This document shows positions 8,796-18,364 of a stretch of DNA of 64,000 bases, piece by piece; position 1 is the first letter of the stretch; the number at the start of each line of letters is the position of its first letter. Position numbers and translations under genes: made by a program. The notes under the pieces were generated by a model. It had not been told where the DNA came from. It worked only from the letters and a program-made list of their open reading frames with translations, and did not search any database. Origin of the DNA: Alicyclobacillus fastidiosus (GTDB taxonomy: Bacteria; Bacillota; Bacilli; Alicyclobacillales; Alicyclobacillaceae); contig NZ_CP104067.1 in the NCBI RefSeq assembly GCF_026651875.1, positions 5,260,501 to 5,324,500 on the forward strand. The letters are read 5' to 3'.

Positions 8796-9404
8796 TTAGT
8801 GCGCAGTGGTCCCTTGTGCAATGGCAGACGGGGACATCATGACCTGCAGCGTAAGCTGTTGAGTGGTGGACGAATAGTTTAGGATTCGAACACCAAACGG
8901 CTGCTGCGGCCGCTCGGTGAAATTCAGTTGAATCGTTTGATGATTCGCGTCGAGATTGATCCAATTCGGCCATTGGAGGTGTTTTAACAGCAGGAATAAA
9001 AGGCTGTTGGGAACAGGTACCTCTCCCATCGACGCGCTTTGTACCTGTAAGTTCAAATTGCCGTTCTCCACGTCCGGTACGAATACCAGGTGAAATGGGA
9101 CGACCTTATCGAGCAGTTTCACACCGAGATCGCAATTCCACGTGGACGCAAACTGAATGTGTGCATAGCTCATAATTTTTTGGACGTCCGCTTCTTGCGT
9201 GAGCTCATACGCAAGGTAGCTGTTGATGGCGTCCTGACCAATCACCACTTGTACCGCGGCGGTTTTGCTGTCGTCCTGTGTGGACTGCATATTTTTTACC
9301 GATGAGGAACTCTGGGACGGGAAGGTGTCCAAAACAATGAGTCCTCCGACGAAGACGAGGATGTTCAAAGACAACAAAATGATAAAGCCGCGCTTCCACC
9401 ACAT
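8796..9404 (-). CDS. ypmS: YpmS-like DUF2140 membrane-anchored protein
   Basis: 202 residues with one N-terminal membrane helix (GFIILLSLNILVFVGGLIVL) and an extracytoplasmic beta-rich domain of the YpmS/DUF2140 family. Typical features are QDAINSYLAYEL, the NLNLQVQSASMGEVPVP core, and the hydrophobic VPNSLLFLLLKH followed by PNWINLD. The biochemical role is unknown. It starts with ATG at 9404 after GAGGTTCAACT. It is separated from nth by 36 bases on the same strand. Confidence 0.82.
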   Translation of the reverse strand: MWWKRGFIILLSLNILVFVGGLIVLDTFPSQSSSSVKNMQSTQDDSKTAAVQVVIGQDAINSYLAYELTQEADVQKIMSYAHIQFASTWNCDLGVKLLDKVVPFHLVFVPDVENGNLNLQVQSASMGEVPVPNSLLFLLLKHLQWPNWINLDANHQTIQLNFTERPQQPFGVRILNYSSTTQQLTLQVMMSPSAIAQGTTAH

Positions 9405-9440
9405 GTAGTTGAACCTCCTCGCGCCTGTTCAAGGCTGTGA

Positions 9441-10112
9441 TCAGGACGTCTTTACGGCGCGCCCTTTTCGTCCAGCTGTACTGCGGAAGTACTGACAATG
9501 CTCCTGAATTGGGCACGCTTCGCACTTTGGCTTTCGCGCGGCGCAAATCTGCCGCCCATGGTGAATCAACCAATGATGCGCTTGTGACCACTGACTTTTT
9601 GGGACGCGTCGGCAGATTTGCCGCTCGGTGTCGTCCGGCGAATCGCTCTTCGCGAGTCCAATCCGGTTGGACACCCTTAACACATGTGTATCCACCGCCA
9701 GCGCAGGTATGCCAAATGCGTTGGACAAAACGACGTTGGCCGTCTTGCGCCCGACACCTGGCAGTTTGACGAGCTTGTCCCGATCGGCAGGAACCTCGCC
9801 GCCGTACTGCTCCATGAGGATCCGGCAGGTAGCCACAATGTTCTGGGCTTTAGACCGAAACAGGCCGACCTCGCGGATGTCTTCCTGGACTTCCTCCGCC
9901 GTTGCGGCAGCGAAATCTTCAGGGCCGCGATACTTTTGAAACAGGCGCTCTGTGACGATATTGACACGCACATCTGTACACTGTGCAGACAACATCGTCG
10001 CGATGAGCAACTCGAACGGATTTGAGTGATTGAGGGCACACTTGGCATCAGGATAGCGTTTCGAAAGCTTATCCATCACCTCTACCGTTTCCTTTTTAGA
10101 CAACAGGGCCAC
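9441..10112 (-). CDS. nth: endonuclease III
   Basis: 223 residues. A bifunctional DNA glycosylase/AP lyase for oxidised pyrimidines. The helix-hairpin-helix carries the catalytic Lys (LPGVGRKTANVV) and is followed by the catalytic Asp (ALAVDTHVLRVSNR). The C-terminal cluster motif C-x6-C-x2-C-x5-C is seen as CAARKPKCEACPIQEHC. It starts with GTG at 10112 after GAGGTGG and overlaps the upstream phosphoesterase gene by 17 bases. Confidence 0.95.
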   Translation of the reverse strand: MALLSKKETVEVMDKLSKRYPDAKCALNHSNPFELLIATMLSAQCTDVRVNIVTERLFQKYRGPEDFAAATAEEVQEDIREVGLFRSKAQNIVATCRILMEQYGGEVPADRDKLVKLPGVGRKTANVVLSNAFGIPALAVDTHVLRVSNRIGLAKSDSPDDTERQICRRVPKSQWSQAHHWLIHHGRQICAARKPKCEACPIQEHCQYFRSTAGRKGRAVKTS

Positions 10113-11559
10113 TTGACACCACCTCTTCTACATGTGCTCTGTGGTACCGATAGCGTGGAGTCTTCGCCCGCTCCATTCGCCCTTCGTCCTGAAGCCTGGC
10201 GAGGAGCACCTCCCGGACGAGCGGCCTTTGATAGGTCACGTCGCGCGCGTTTCGAAATGCCCCAAAGACGGGTGAAAGCCATAAGTATTCGCACGTGACC
10301 ACACGGTATTCCCGATCCTCTTGCACTGGCTTGCCGCCAATCCGGATCTCTCGAACCGTGGGCGCATCGCCTTCCCCGTTCGTCACGTCAATGATGGCAC
10401 CGGACACGACAAGGTAGCCGATTAGACCACCGCGAAAGCCAAACCCGATGCCACGTCTTGCATACGTCGCCTCTTGAATCCCTTGGTTGAACACGGCGAT
10501 GAGTTCGTGGCCGGTGAGCGTCACCACGATAGGGCGGGTCGGCGTTGGACACGCGCCTAACAAATGAATGAGCTCGATATCCCCCGACAACAAACTGGCG
10601 TTCAGCGCCCCTGTCATCATCACACAGAGGTCTCCCGGAATCTCATCGTACATGACGTCCGCAAGCAAGTTTGCGAATGCCGACTCTCGCTCATAGATCA
10701 CGGGCAATGGTTCAGCGATGGTCGCCACGCGCCGATGGAGCGTTTCTGACACGCCTTCACAGTGATCGACATACGCCTTCTCCATCCGCTCGTCGTACGG
10801 TGATTCGAGCAAGACCTCGATTGGCATTGCCGACACGCCAATCACGCGTCTGTTCGCGTCCAATGTGATGGTGGTATGCCCAAACGTGCGGGCATGTTTG
10901 CCAGGTTGGAAAATGGCGGTGTGATTTACCCAATCCGGTTCGGTCATAAATTCGTGCGTGTGCCCTCCGAGGATGACATCCAAATGTGCCACATCGCGCG
11001 CCAACTGGTGATCTGTCCGCCTGCCCAGGTGAGACAAACAGACGATGACGTCACAGCGCGCACCGCGCAGTTCCTGCACGGCGGCCTTCGCGCGCTCAAA
11101 CGGATCTTCCGCCAGGACGCCGAGCATATCGTAAGGCAGCGTGTAGTTGGGCGTCAGCCCGAACACGCCGATGCGTACTTCATTGCGCACGTAGACGTGA
11201 TAATCGGAAAAATAATCGAAGGCGCCCTTCGTCGGCTGCCGGAAATTGGTCCCATAAACGACGGTATTCGCATGTTGTGTCAAGGCGGGCCAACACTCTA
11301 CGGGAATCGTGAGACCCTCGTTGTTGCCAAACACCCAGCCATCGACGCCGAGCGCTGCCATCATGTCGACATTGACCACGCCCATCGTCGCCTCTGTCTC
11401 GGGCCGGACCCTATCCAGTACATCTCCGAGGTCGAACGTCAGCACAATATCGCCCTGGTCAACGAGAGACGAGCGCAAAGCGCGCAATTGGTGACCCAAT
11501 CGCATATAGCTCTCCAATTGACTATGTACGTCGTTCACATGAAGTAAGTGGATTTGCAC
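10096..11559 (-). CDS. 5'-nucleotidase/metallophosphoesterase family protein (YunD-like)
   Basis: 487 residues with the calcineurin-type metallophosphatase domain: the dimetal motif HVNDVHSQ at the N-terminus, FDLGDVLD, GNNEG and LGGHTHEF. A 5'-nucleotidase C-terminal domain follows (about 290-470). There is no signal peptide, so it is cytoplasmic, as in YunD of Bacillus. The likely reaction is hydrolysis of nucleotides or related phosphodiesters, with substrate unspecified. GTG start at 11559 after GAGGTGAAG; co-oriented with nth. Confidence 0.88.
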   Translation of the reverse strand: MQIHLLHVNDVHSQLESYMRLGHQLRALRSSLVDQGDIVLTFDLGDVLDRVRPETEATMGVVNVDMMAALGVDGWVFGNNEGLTIPVECWPALTQHANTVVYGTNFRQPTKGAFDYFSDYHVYVRNEVRIGVFGLTPNYTLPYDMLGVLAEDPFERAKAAVQELRGARCDVIVCLSHLGRRTDHQLARDVAHLDVILGGHTHEFMTEPDWVNHTAIFQPGKHARTFGHTTITLDANRRVIGVSAMPIEVLLESPYDERMEKAYVDHCEGVSETLHRRVATIAEPLPVIYERESAFANLLADVMYDEIPGDLCVMMTGALNASLLSGDIELIHLLGACPTPTRPIVVTLTGHELIAVFNQGIQEATYARRGIGFGFRGGLIGYLVVSGAIIDVTNGEGDAPTVREIRIGGKPVQEDREYRVVTCEYLWLSPVFGAFRNARDVTYQRPLVREVLLARLQDEGRMERAKTPRYRYHRAHVEEVVSSGPVV

Positions 11560-11586
11560 GGCTTCACCTCACAACGCGTATCTGCC

Positions 11587-12204
11587 CTACGACAACCGAT
11601 ACAACGGGACAAGCGTCTCCAGAACCGCTTCCGCAGCGCCGAGGAACTGACTTGCGGACATGTTCACGACCGCTTCGCGCTCGTACCGCTTTCCGACGAG
11701 GAGCTCCGCCTTTTTCACCGTCCGAAGTCTGTCCGCAAACCGAACGATATCCTCTTCCCGGACATCACTCGCCGGAATCGCAACCGGACTTGTGTGATCT
11801 GGTATCCACATAAAGTCCGACGGAATCCGCTCATGTATTTGATGCGCGTTTCTTCCCATCCATTCGCCAAACGCGACTTTTTGCGACGCTTCATAGATGT
11901 ATCCAAAGGTGACGAACAGATGCGTCTGCCACAAGCCGATTTGAAAATGAGGGTGTTGTTTATACCCACGCGCGTTCGTACTAAACGCCACCCAGGTGTC
12001 GTTCGGTGGATTGACTGTGCGACGCGCGTGTTTCGCCACGTGCGCGTAGACCTCCTCCCCGAGACGCGGCGCTAGAAATGATGTAAAGTGCTCGCCAAGT
12101 GCCTCTAGTTTGGGTCGCACGTGCGCTTTTATCGCATCCATCCGAGCGTCGAGACCCGGTACGGAGAATACCTCAAAATCGACTTCCTGAAACCCCGAGA
12201 ACAA
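11587..12204 (-). CDS. yktB: YktB-like UPF0637 (DUF1054) protein
   Basis: About 205 residues matching the YktB/DUF1054 family. The N-terminal pattern FQEVDFEVFSVPGLDARMD and the later HFQIGLWQTHLFVTFGYI are typical. The function is unknown. No ATG is available. The TTG at 12204, preceded by a GGGGGG stretch, agrees with the family's N-terminus; a TTG at 12222 is the longest alternative. It lies 32 bases after mrfB and probably shares its transcript. Confidence 0.85.
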   Translation of the reverse strand: MFSGFQEVDFEVFSVPGLDARMDAIKAHVRPKLEALGEHFTSFLAPRLGEEVYAHVAKHARRTVNPPNDTWVAFSTNARGYKQHPHFQIGLWQTHLFVTFGYIYEASQKVAFGEWMGRNAHQIHERIPSDFMWIPDHTSPVAIPASDVREEDIVRFADRLRTVKKAELLVGKRYEREAVVNMSASQFLGAAEAVLETLVPLYRLS

Positions 12205-12236
12205 ACTATCGCCCCCCAACAACGTTCATCTATACA

Positions 12237-13595
12237 CTAGACAAGACTAGGCTTATCCGCAAGCGTCACCGGCGTCGCGTCCGACTCCTGGCCATGTACA
12301 CGCGCGCGTTTTCTTTGGATCCGCAACAATCGATGCGAAAGCGCACGCTCGATGGGCGACTGCGCGACGTCCGCTGTCAAGACAGGTCGGGCCTCCACGC
12401 GATGAGGAATGGCGAGGTGGTGTCCCGAAGATGGTTTGACAAGTCGCCGCAGTGCTTCCTCGACGACCTCTTCGGCTCGTGCGAGATCTCGTCGACGGTG
12501 TTCGAAACACTTTGCAAGTTCGACCAGCGGTTCCACTCGCTCCGGATAATCGGTCGCCATCTGCGCCCAGAGGTGACAAGCCTCGTCCTCGTTGTGCTGC
12601 CGTTTGAGGAACAGACTGTACAACCAGTGCGCGCGCCAACTTGCGTCCTGTGCCTGGGCAGCTCGTTCATACGAGAGGGCCGCCGCCTGTACTTCGTGCC
12701 ATGCGTCATACCACGAAGCGAGTGCCAAATGCGTGGGCGACGGAAGATTGGACTCCTCGCCGTTCAACAGCCGAGCGATTTCCACCTGCAAGACCACCAA
12801 CGAGCAAACGTCCATTAAATTGTGGGATATCACCGGTTCGACCACTTGCACATCACGCGACTCGAGAAACTGAAAATACCGTTCAGGTGCCTGACTCCCC
12901 GGCAAATCGTCGAGGCGATGGACGCCGAGGACACCCCGCTCGAGTTCAACGAGCTTCACACTCGCCAACTGCGACTTCCACAGCCTGCGACTGGGGTGGA
13001 GCAAGTCTAGTTGTCCACGTTCCAGGCGGTCCAAATGGTGCAAGACGCGCCGATTCTGGTACAAGGGCCAGTCAAAGGATTTGCCGTTGAACGTCACGAC
13101 GGTCACCCCTTCGGGTAGATGGTGCTCGGCGATGGCGTGAAGGACGGCTGCTTCCGCGCCGTGGTCGTCAACGAAGTACTGCATAAAACACAACTCGTCG
13201 TGTTCGAAGTAGCCAATGGTGTGTAAAAACGGAAAGGTGCCCGCCCCGGTCCCAAGACCGTTGGTCTCCACGTCGTAGTAACGCATCCAGGATGGATCCA
13301 CTGGGCCGCCCACGAGGTGCGCGAGACCGGTGTAGTCCACTTCGAGCACGTCCGCGAACAGGTGGTGCCCGTGCCGCGTGAATACGTCGAAGGTGGTCTT
13401 GCGACGCCAACAGTGTCCGTAAGGCGTCTCCAAGCGCTCAAAGCCGGCCCGCTCGAAGGCGTCATCACCGCTTACAGGTGTTGTGTCAGCGTCTGGGGAT
13501 TGGCCCGTCTCTGGCACAGCGACAGGCTCTTGTGACTGCTTGACCGACTGTTCGAGCGCGCGCAATTTATCTAGCAAACTGCGGGCCACGCCCAT
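12237..13595 (-). CDS. mrfB: MrfB/YprB-type RNase H-like 3'-5' exonuclease with TPR tail
   Basis: 452 residues. A DEDD-type exonuclease fold (RNase_H_2) covers about residues 100-280, with acidic motifs YYDVETNGLG, TFNGKSFDW and HNLMDVCSL. A TPR-like helical region follows (SYERAAQAQDASWRAHWLYS). In Bacillus subtilis the YprA/YprB pair (renamed MrfA/MrfB) is a helicase-exonuclease pathway repairing mitomycin C lesions. The start at 13595 uses ATG with AAGG before it; the gene overlaps the mrfA end by 29 bases, a sign of coupled synthesis. Confidence 0.86.
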   Translation of the reverse strand: MGVARSLLDKLRALEQSVKQSQEPVAVPETGQSPDADTTPVSGDDAFERAGFERLETPYGHCWRRKTTFDVFTRHGHHLFADVLEVDYTGLAHLVGGPVDPSWMRYYDVETNGLGTGAGTFPFLHTIGYFEHDELCFMQYFVDDHGAEAAVLHAIAEHHLPEGVTVVTFNGKSFDWPLYQNRRVLHHLDRLERGQLDLLHPSRRLWKSQLASVKLVELERGVLGVHRLDDLPGSQAPERYFQFLESRDVQVVEPVISHNLMDVCSLVVLQVEIARLLNGEESNLPSPTHLALASWYDAWHEVQAAALSYERAAQAQDASWRAHWLYSLFLKRQHNEDEACHLWAQMATDYPERVEPLVELAKCFEHRRRDLARAEEVVEEALRRLVKPSSGHHLAIPHRVEARPVLTADVAQSPIERALSHRLLRIQRKRARVHGQESDATPVTLADKPSLV

Positions 13596-15873
13596 CACAC
13601 CCTTCTTGTCGCGAGAGGGGGTCGATGGACGATGCGAGTAACATCTGGGCGCGTTCCTTCAAATGTTCCTCAGACTGGCCTGGACCAACGCAAGCCGGGC
13701 ACCCACTCTCGCACGGACATTGTCGAATCATGTCGAACGCGGAAGAGAGGATCAGATCTCTATCACGAAAAATCCGCTCGGACAATCCGATCCCGCCTGG
13801 GTACGCGTCGTAGACGTACATCGTCGGTCGCTGGCCGAGTGGGTCACGCACCTGAACGGTGACATGCAAATCGGACGTCGCGCACATGCAGTGCAGTGCA
13901 CAGGCGTGCTTGAGCAGGTGGCCCATGCCTTTCAAGGCGCTTTCCCATTCCTCCTGGTTGAACTGGAAGCTGTGCGGGGCCCAGGAAACCCAATAACCGA
14001 CCGTGTGCAATTCCGCTTCGGGCAGATAAATCCGGCCCCATCCAAGGTTTTCGTGCGTGTCGAACTTGATCTTCTTAAACAGCGTCGGCGTCGCATTGAC
14101 CGCGACCTCGCCAAAGGTGTGTACGGCCTCCGGCCGCTCGTCGACGCGCTCCAGTTCGTCGAGCACCTGAAGCCGAACGGCGAGCTCTGCATCGGTGTAA
14201 TAATCCGCCTCGACGGCGCGGACGAACGCCTTCCCGTTGGCGAGGTCGAGCTTTTCAACCTGGTACGATCTCGCCTGATGCAAATAGATGGCCTCTTCGT
14301 GCAGTGTCGTCAGGGCGCTGAACCTGTCGGTCTCTCCGATAACGCGCGGCCGCGGTTCCGTCTCGTCGACGATGACCACATTTTCCTGTGCAGCGCTGCG
14401 CAGGGACACGCCGGCACTCGGCAACGCGTCGGCCATCCAGTGGTATTTCCCGTCGCGACCGGCGTGCAGGATTCGAGCATCGGCAAGGTATTTCAACAAT
14501 TCGGAAGTGGTTTCGACAGAAAACGACTCATCGGAGCCAAACGGCAACTCGTACGCCGCACACTTTAGGTGGTCCATCAAGATTAACAAGTTATCTGGAT
14601 AGATTCTCGCCGACTCAGGAGACATCTCGAGTAACGCCTCAGGGTGGTGCACAAGGTATTGATCTAGTGCGGATGCATTGGCGATAAACATCGCCAACGA
14701 CACACCTCGCCGCCTCCCGGCACGCCCGCTCTGCTGTAACACGGAAGCGACAGAGCCAGGGTAGCCAACCGTCAACGATGCGTCGAGCGCGCCGATGTCG
14801 ACTCCGAGTTCGAGGGCATTGGTGCTCACCACACCGCGCAATTGGCCGCTACGCAGCCCGCGCTCAATCGCTCGCCGTTCACTCGGCAGATACCCGCCGC
14901 GATACCCGACAATCCCGCCTCGAAGCCGGTCTCTGGCATCGGCCTTCAGGTACGACGACAAGACCTCGACCTGCGTCCTCGTCTTCACAAACGCGATGGT
15001 GGCGATATCCTCGCCGAGCAGCCTCCCAGCCATTCTCCTTGCGACTTGCAGGCTTGATTGTCGCAGCCCCAATTGCTGGTGGACGACGGGCGGATTGTAC
15101 AACACCGTGTGACGCTCGCCTTGCGGTGCACCCGACTTGTCCACCACGTAAACCTCACGGCCCGTCAGCAAATGCGCGAGCTCGCCAGGGTTTTGAATGG
15201 TCGCTGAGCTCATGATGTACTGCGGCTTCGCACCATAAAACGCGCAGATCCGCTCCAACCGCCGCAGGACGTTGGCGAAGTGGCTGCCGAATACGCCGCG
15301 ATAAATATGCGTCTCGTCGATAACGATGTACTTCAGGTTCTCAAATAACCGCAACCACTTGGTGTGATGCGGGAGAATCGCAGCGTGCAGCATATCGGGA
15401 TTCGTCACCACGATGTGGCCTGCTTCCCGGATTTTCTGCCGCGCGTGGACGGGTGTATCTCCGTCATATGTAAACGAGTTAATTTGTGTCTCGACATGCT
15501 CAATGAGTTCGCTCAATTCCGCCACTTGGTCCTGCGCGAGGGCCTTCGTGGGGAAGATGTAAAGTGCACGGACCGACGGGTCCTCACAGATGGCATTGAG
15601 GACAGGTAGGTTGTAGCACAGTGTCTTGCCGCTGGCTGTCGGCGTCACGACCATCGTGTCACGACCCGCCTGAATGGCCTTCCACGCCTCTTCTTGATGA
15701 CTGAAGAGCTGCTTGATGCCGCGGCTCTTGAGCGCCTTCAACAGGTCCTCGTGCGCCGCCGACGGAATCGACCGAAACTGTCCCGGCGTCGCTTGCGTCA
15801 CTTTCCAAGCCGCCACTTGGGACATGAACGACGGGTCCCGTTGCCACTCGGCGAGCAATTGCTCCAGATTCAT
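13567..15873 (-). CDS. mrfA: MrfA/YprA-type DEAD/DEAH-box helicase with DUF1998 domain
   Basis: 768 residues. Superfamily 2 helicase motifs are clear: Q-motif region FSHQEEAW, Walker A VVTPTASGKT, motif II as IDETHIYRG, motif III MSSATI, and motif VI QSGRAGRRRG. The C-terminal DUF1998 region ends in a cysteine cluster (CPCESGCPACVG) preceded by HALHCMCATSD, the zinc-binding signature of MrfA. Family role: ATP-dependent helicase acting with MrfB on bulky DNA lesions. ATG at 15873 follows GAGGTGAGGG. Confidence 0.92.
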   Translation of the reverse strand: MNLEQLLAEWQRDPSFMSQVAAWKVTQATPGQFRSIPSAAHEDLLKALKSRGIKQLFSHQEEAWKAIQAGRDTMVVTPTASGKTLCYNLPVLNAICEDPSVRALYIFPTKALAQDQVAELSELIEHVETQINSFTYDGDTPVHARQKIREAGHIVVTNPDMLHAAILPHHTKWLRLFENLKYIVIDETHIYRGVFGSHFANVLRRLERICAFYGAKPQYIMSSATIQNPGELAHLLTGREVYVVDKSGAPQGERHTVLYNPPVVHQQLGLRQSSLQVARRMAGRLLGEDIATIAFVKTRTQVEVLSSYLKADARDRLRGGIVGYRGGYLPSERRAIERGLRSGQLRGVVSTNALELGVDIGALDASLTVGYPGSVASVLQQSGRAGRRRGVSLAMFIANASALDQYLVHHPEALLEMSPESARIYPDNLLILMDHLKCAAYELPFGSDESFSVETTSELLKYLADARILHAGRDGKYHWMADALPSAGVSLRSAAQENVVIVDETEPRPRVIGETDRFSALTTLHEEAIYLHQARSYQVEKLDLANGKAFVRAVEADYYTDAELAVRLQVLDELERVDERPEAVHTFGEVAVNATPTLFKKIKFDTHENLGWGRIYLPEAELHTVGYWVSWAPHSFQFNQEEWESALKGMGHLLKHACALHCMCATSDLHVTVQVRDPLGQRPTMYVYDAYPGGIGLSERIFRDRDLILSSAFDMIRQCPCESGCPACVGPGQSEEHLKERAQMLLASSIDPLSRQEGCDGRGPQFAR

Positions 15874-16090
15874 TGTGCCCTCACCTCTCTACTTTACTAC
15901 GATAGAAACGCCTGTCCAACCGCACATCCGACATGTTTCGACGCAAAAAGCACGAACTCCTGTTCGGATTTTTTGGGAATTTAAGTGACTGTAGGCTGTC
16001 CTAACCGGGCTTTCTACGAAATTTCAATTCAACAGGTCACGATTTCAAAAATGGATCATAGCATGATAATGAGAAGCCCATAGAGGCACT

Positions 16091-16120
16091 GTATGAATCT
16101 TGTACAGCATGGAAATAAAG
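16091..16120 (+). promoter_or_regulatory. candidate sigma-F promoter before rsfA
   Basis: GTATG (16091-16095), a 15-base gap and GGAAATAAAG (16111-16120) resemble the sigma-F pattern GYATA-N16-GGNNANAHTR. rsfA of Bacillus is forespore-expressed, which fits. An overlapping TATAGT could equally be a sigma-A -10 box. Confidence 0.35.
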
Positions 16121-16149
16121 TATAGTACAGACTGTAGGGAGGAATCACC

Positions 16150-16734
16150 TTGCAAATGGTAGAGAAATGGGCCTCGCGCTCAGACGCGTGGACACCTGAT
16201 GATGATATTCGTTTGGCGGACTTGGTACTCAAACACATCCGCAACGGAAGCACACAACTGAAGGCGTTTGAAGAGGCGGCCAGTTTGCTTGGCCGGACGC
16301 CTGCAGCATGCGGATACCGTTGGAACGGCGTGGTTCGCAAAGATTATCGCGCCGAGATCGAGGCGGCAAAGCAGAGCAGAAAGAATGGCGTATCTGAACC
16401 CGCAAGAACTTTCGACGCAACTACTTCCACCCCAGTTGTCGAAGCACTTCCGCATACCACCAGCGATTCGATGAAGGACGTCATTGACTTCCTCCAAACA
16501 TATGACGAGCAATACCATAAACTCCGGGCATACTTAACTCAGATTGAGAAGGAAAAGCACGAGTTGGCTGAACAGGTTGAGTCATTACAAAGGCAGTTGC
16601 AGACGCAATCGGTCGTCATCGAGAAGGACGTGACACCCGAACAATTAGAGGAGGATTCTCGTACGCTATTTGCCATTATGGAACGTGCTCGCAAGCTGTT
16701 AGGGGACACTGGTCGCCCTAATCCTGAGAGCTAA
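16150..16734 (+). CDS. rsfA: RsfA-family prespore transcriptional regulator
   Basis: 194 residues. The N-terminus is a Myb/SANT-like DNA-binding domain (SDAWTPDDDIRLADLVLKHI, then AFEEAASLLGRTPAACGYRW), diagnostic of RsfA. The C-terminal third is a coiled coil (QIEKEKHELAEQVESLQRQL). In Bacillus, RsfA modulates sigma-F-dependent gene expression in the forespore. The start is TTG at 16150, seven bases after GGGAGG; an ATG six bases later is too far from that site. Convergent with the DUF402 gene. Confidence 0.9.
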   Translation: MQMVEKWASRSDAWTPDDDIRLADLVLKHIRNGSTQLKAFEEAASLLGRTPAACGYRWNGVVRKDYRAEIEAAKQSRKNGVSEPARTFDATTSTPVVEALPHTTSDSMKDVIDFLQTYDEQYHKLRAYLTQIEKEKHELAEQVESLQRQLQTQSVVIEKDVTPEQLEEDSRTLFAIMERARKLLGDTGRPNPES

Positions 16735-16748
16735 TGGAATGAATGGAA

Positions 16749-17225
16749 TTATGTATACAACGATGTCCGCCACCCTAGCCCGGTGGCGGGATGAAATACC
16801 CCCTGCCGCCGCTGCGCCTGCTGCACAAGCCATTCAGAAGCCGCTTCTGCTGCCCGCACCCACTCTGGTAGGTAGGTAACCTTGCGCTCTCTGAACTCTT
16901 TTTCATCAACCAACTTTACTTGTCCATCGGTGACGATGACGTCGAGGTCGAGATCAATATAGACGATGTCCTTTGCGATGAGCGCCGGCGCCATCACGTT
17001 ACAATAGTAGTCCGTCCCAGACTCCTTCAACAGCATGAAGACCTGAAAGTAGACGTTTGGCCAAAAGAAGGCGACGACAGGGTAGTCACTCGCCCACGTT
17101 TGGCCGTTCGCCTCGACGACGGGACTCCCGGCGGGGATTCGGTATGCGCCTTTGACCGTCGTCGGCAACACCTCTGTCCACCGCCGATGTGGACTTCCAT
17201 CCGCATGAATACTCACAATATTCAC
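16749..17225 (-). CDS. DUF402 family protein, nucleoside phosphate phosphatase-like
   Basis: 158 residues of the DUF402 fold, related to Ntdp/FomD phosphatases. Seen: HRRWTEV near the N-terminus, ANGQTWASDYPVVAFFWPNVYFQV, YYCNVMAP and the metal-site motif YIDLDLDVIVTDGQVKLVDEKEF. Characterised members hydrolyse nucleoside di- or triphosphates; the exact substrate here is unknown. GTG start overlaps the ytvI stop as GTGA. It is shorter at the N-terminus than Bacillus Ntdp. Confidence 0.82.
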   Translation of the reverse strand: MNIVSIHADGSPHRRWTEVLPTTVKGAYRIPAGSPVVEANGQTWASDYPVVAFFWPNVYFQVFMLLKESGTDYYCNVMAPALIAKDIVYIDLDLDVIVTDGQVKLVDEKEFRERKVTYLPEWVRAAEAASEWLVQQAQRRQGVFHPATGLGWRTSLYT

Positions 17226-18349
17226 GAGTCTGCCCCCCCACCAGCGTCTTTGTCCACCTCCGTGAAGTTCGGCAACAGGTCCACAAACATGTGCGTTCGA
17301 AGCAGCCCTTTAGCTCCAATCAGGATAATCGGCCCGATGAACAACCCCAAAACCCCAATCACTTTCAATCCAACGTACAGTGAAAACAGGGTCGTTAACG
17401 TATCGAGTCCAACCGTATCCGCCAAAATTTTCGGCTCCACCATGTGCCGAATCAACGAAATGACAACCTGCAGGCCAAGGACCTTCAGCGCGAGCGACAC
17501 ATCTCCGATAACAAGTGCACCAATCGCCCAAGGGACGGTCAAAATCGCTGACCCCAAAATCGGAATGAGCCCCGACAAGCCGAACAAAATGCCGAGCAGC
17601 ACCGCGTAATGAACATGTAGCACCAACATCCCGACGACGCCTAGCACGGCAGACATGCACATCAAAATAAACTGCACGCGAATCGTCCCGAGAAATGCCC
17701 TGGACATGTCGTCGAGGATGCTATTGATCTTCTTGTCCCATCCCGGTGGCACGATGCGTAAAAATCTGGTCATCATCCGCTCGTGGCGCAACATGATGAA
17801 AAAGGCTGTAACCACCGCGACGACGCCCACGAACAACATCTCCGGAATCTGCGTAAACGAGCCGAGGAGCGAAGTGACAAACCTGCGCATGGAACTCTCA
17901 ATACTCTGACCGAGTTGGACGAGTGCGTTCTGGATCTGCGTACCTACCTGTGGCGGCATCTGCCCATAAAAGACCTTACCTGCCGTGAGTTTTCGGTGGA
18001 TAAAATGGTCCGCATATGTAAAGAACGATTGGCTGTTCGCGATAAAAGATCCCGCCTCGCGCGTCGCCCCAATGGTCACACCTAGCATCACCGCGATGGC
18101 AGCCGCCACCATACAAATCAACGTGACGACCACAGCGACCAGCCTCGATACCCCAACCCGCTCCAACCATCTCGTGGGGGGGATTAAGAGGATTGCAAAC
18201 ACCCACCCAATGACGAATGGGAGGATATACTTCATGAGATATCCAAGCAACAGTGCGAACACAATGATAAACACCAGCATGAAACACACTTCTAAAACAC
18301 GCCAAAGGTACCGGCGCATTTCCACATCCCGACGCGGTGATCGCACCAA
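17222..18349 (-). CDS. ytvI: YtvI-like sporulation membrane protein, AI-2E transporter family
   Basis: 375 residues with about seven to eight membrane helices in the AI-2E/PerM family arrangement: an N-terminal pair (VCFMLVFIIVFALLLGYLMK), a central amphipathic soluble part, and C-terminal helices including LLGILFGLSGLIPILGSAIL. The closest recognised group is the sporulation integral membrane protein YtvI. Transport substrate unknown. The next gene (DUF402) is translationally coupled. It follows a 62-residue membrane-protein gene by 15 bases. Confidence 0.85.
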   Translation of the reverse strand: MVRSPRRDVEMRRYLWRVLEVCFMLVFIIVFALLLGYLMKYILPFVIGWVFAILLIPPTRWLERVGVSRLVAVVVTLICMVAAAIAVMLGVTIGATREAGSFIANSQSFFTYADHFIHRKLTAGKVFYGQMPPQVGTQIQNALVQLGQSIESSMRRFVTSLLGSFTQIPEMLFVGVVAVVTAFFIMLRHERMMTRFLRIVPPGWDKKINSILDDMSRAFLGTIRVQFILMCMSAVLGVVGMLVLHVHYAVLLGILFGLSGLIPILGSAILTVPWAIGALVIGDVSLALKVLGLQVVISLIRHMVEPKILADTVGLDTLTTLFSLYVGLKVIGVLGLFIGPIILIGAKGLLRTHMFVDLLPNFTEVDKDAGGGADS

Positions 18350-18364
18350 CGAATCCCCTTCCGC

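Noticed and set aside
16767-16789. CCGCCACC/GGTGGCGG hairpin between rsfA and the DUF402 gene
   Set aside because: It lies within the coding region of the DUF402 gene and has no U-tract, so it is not called a terminator.
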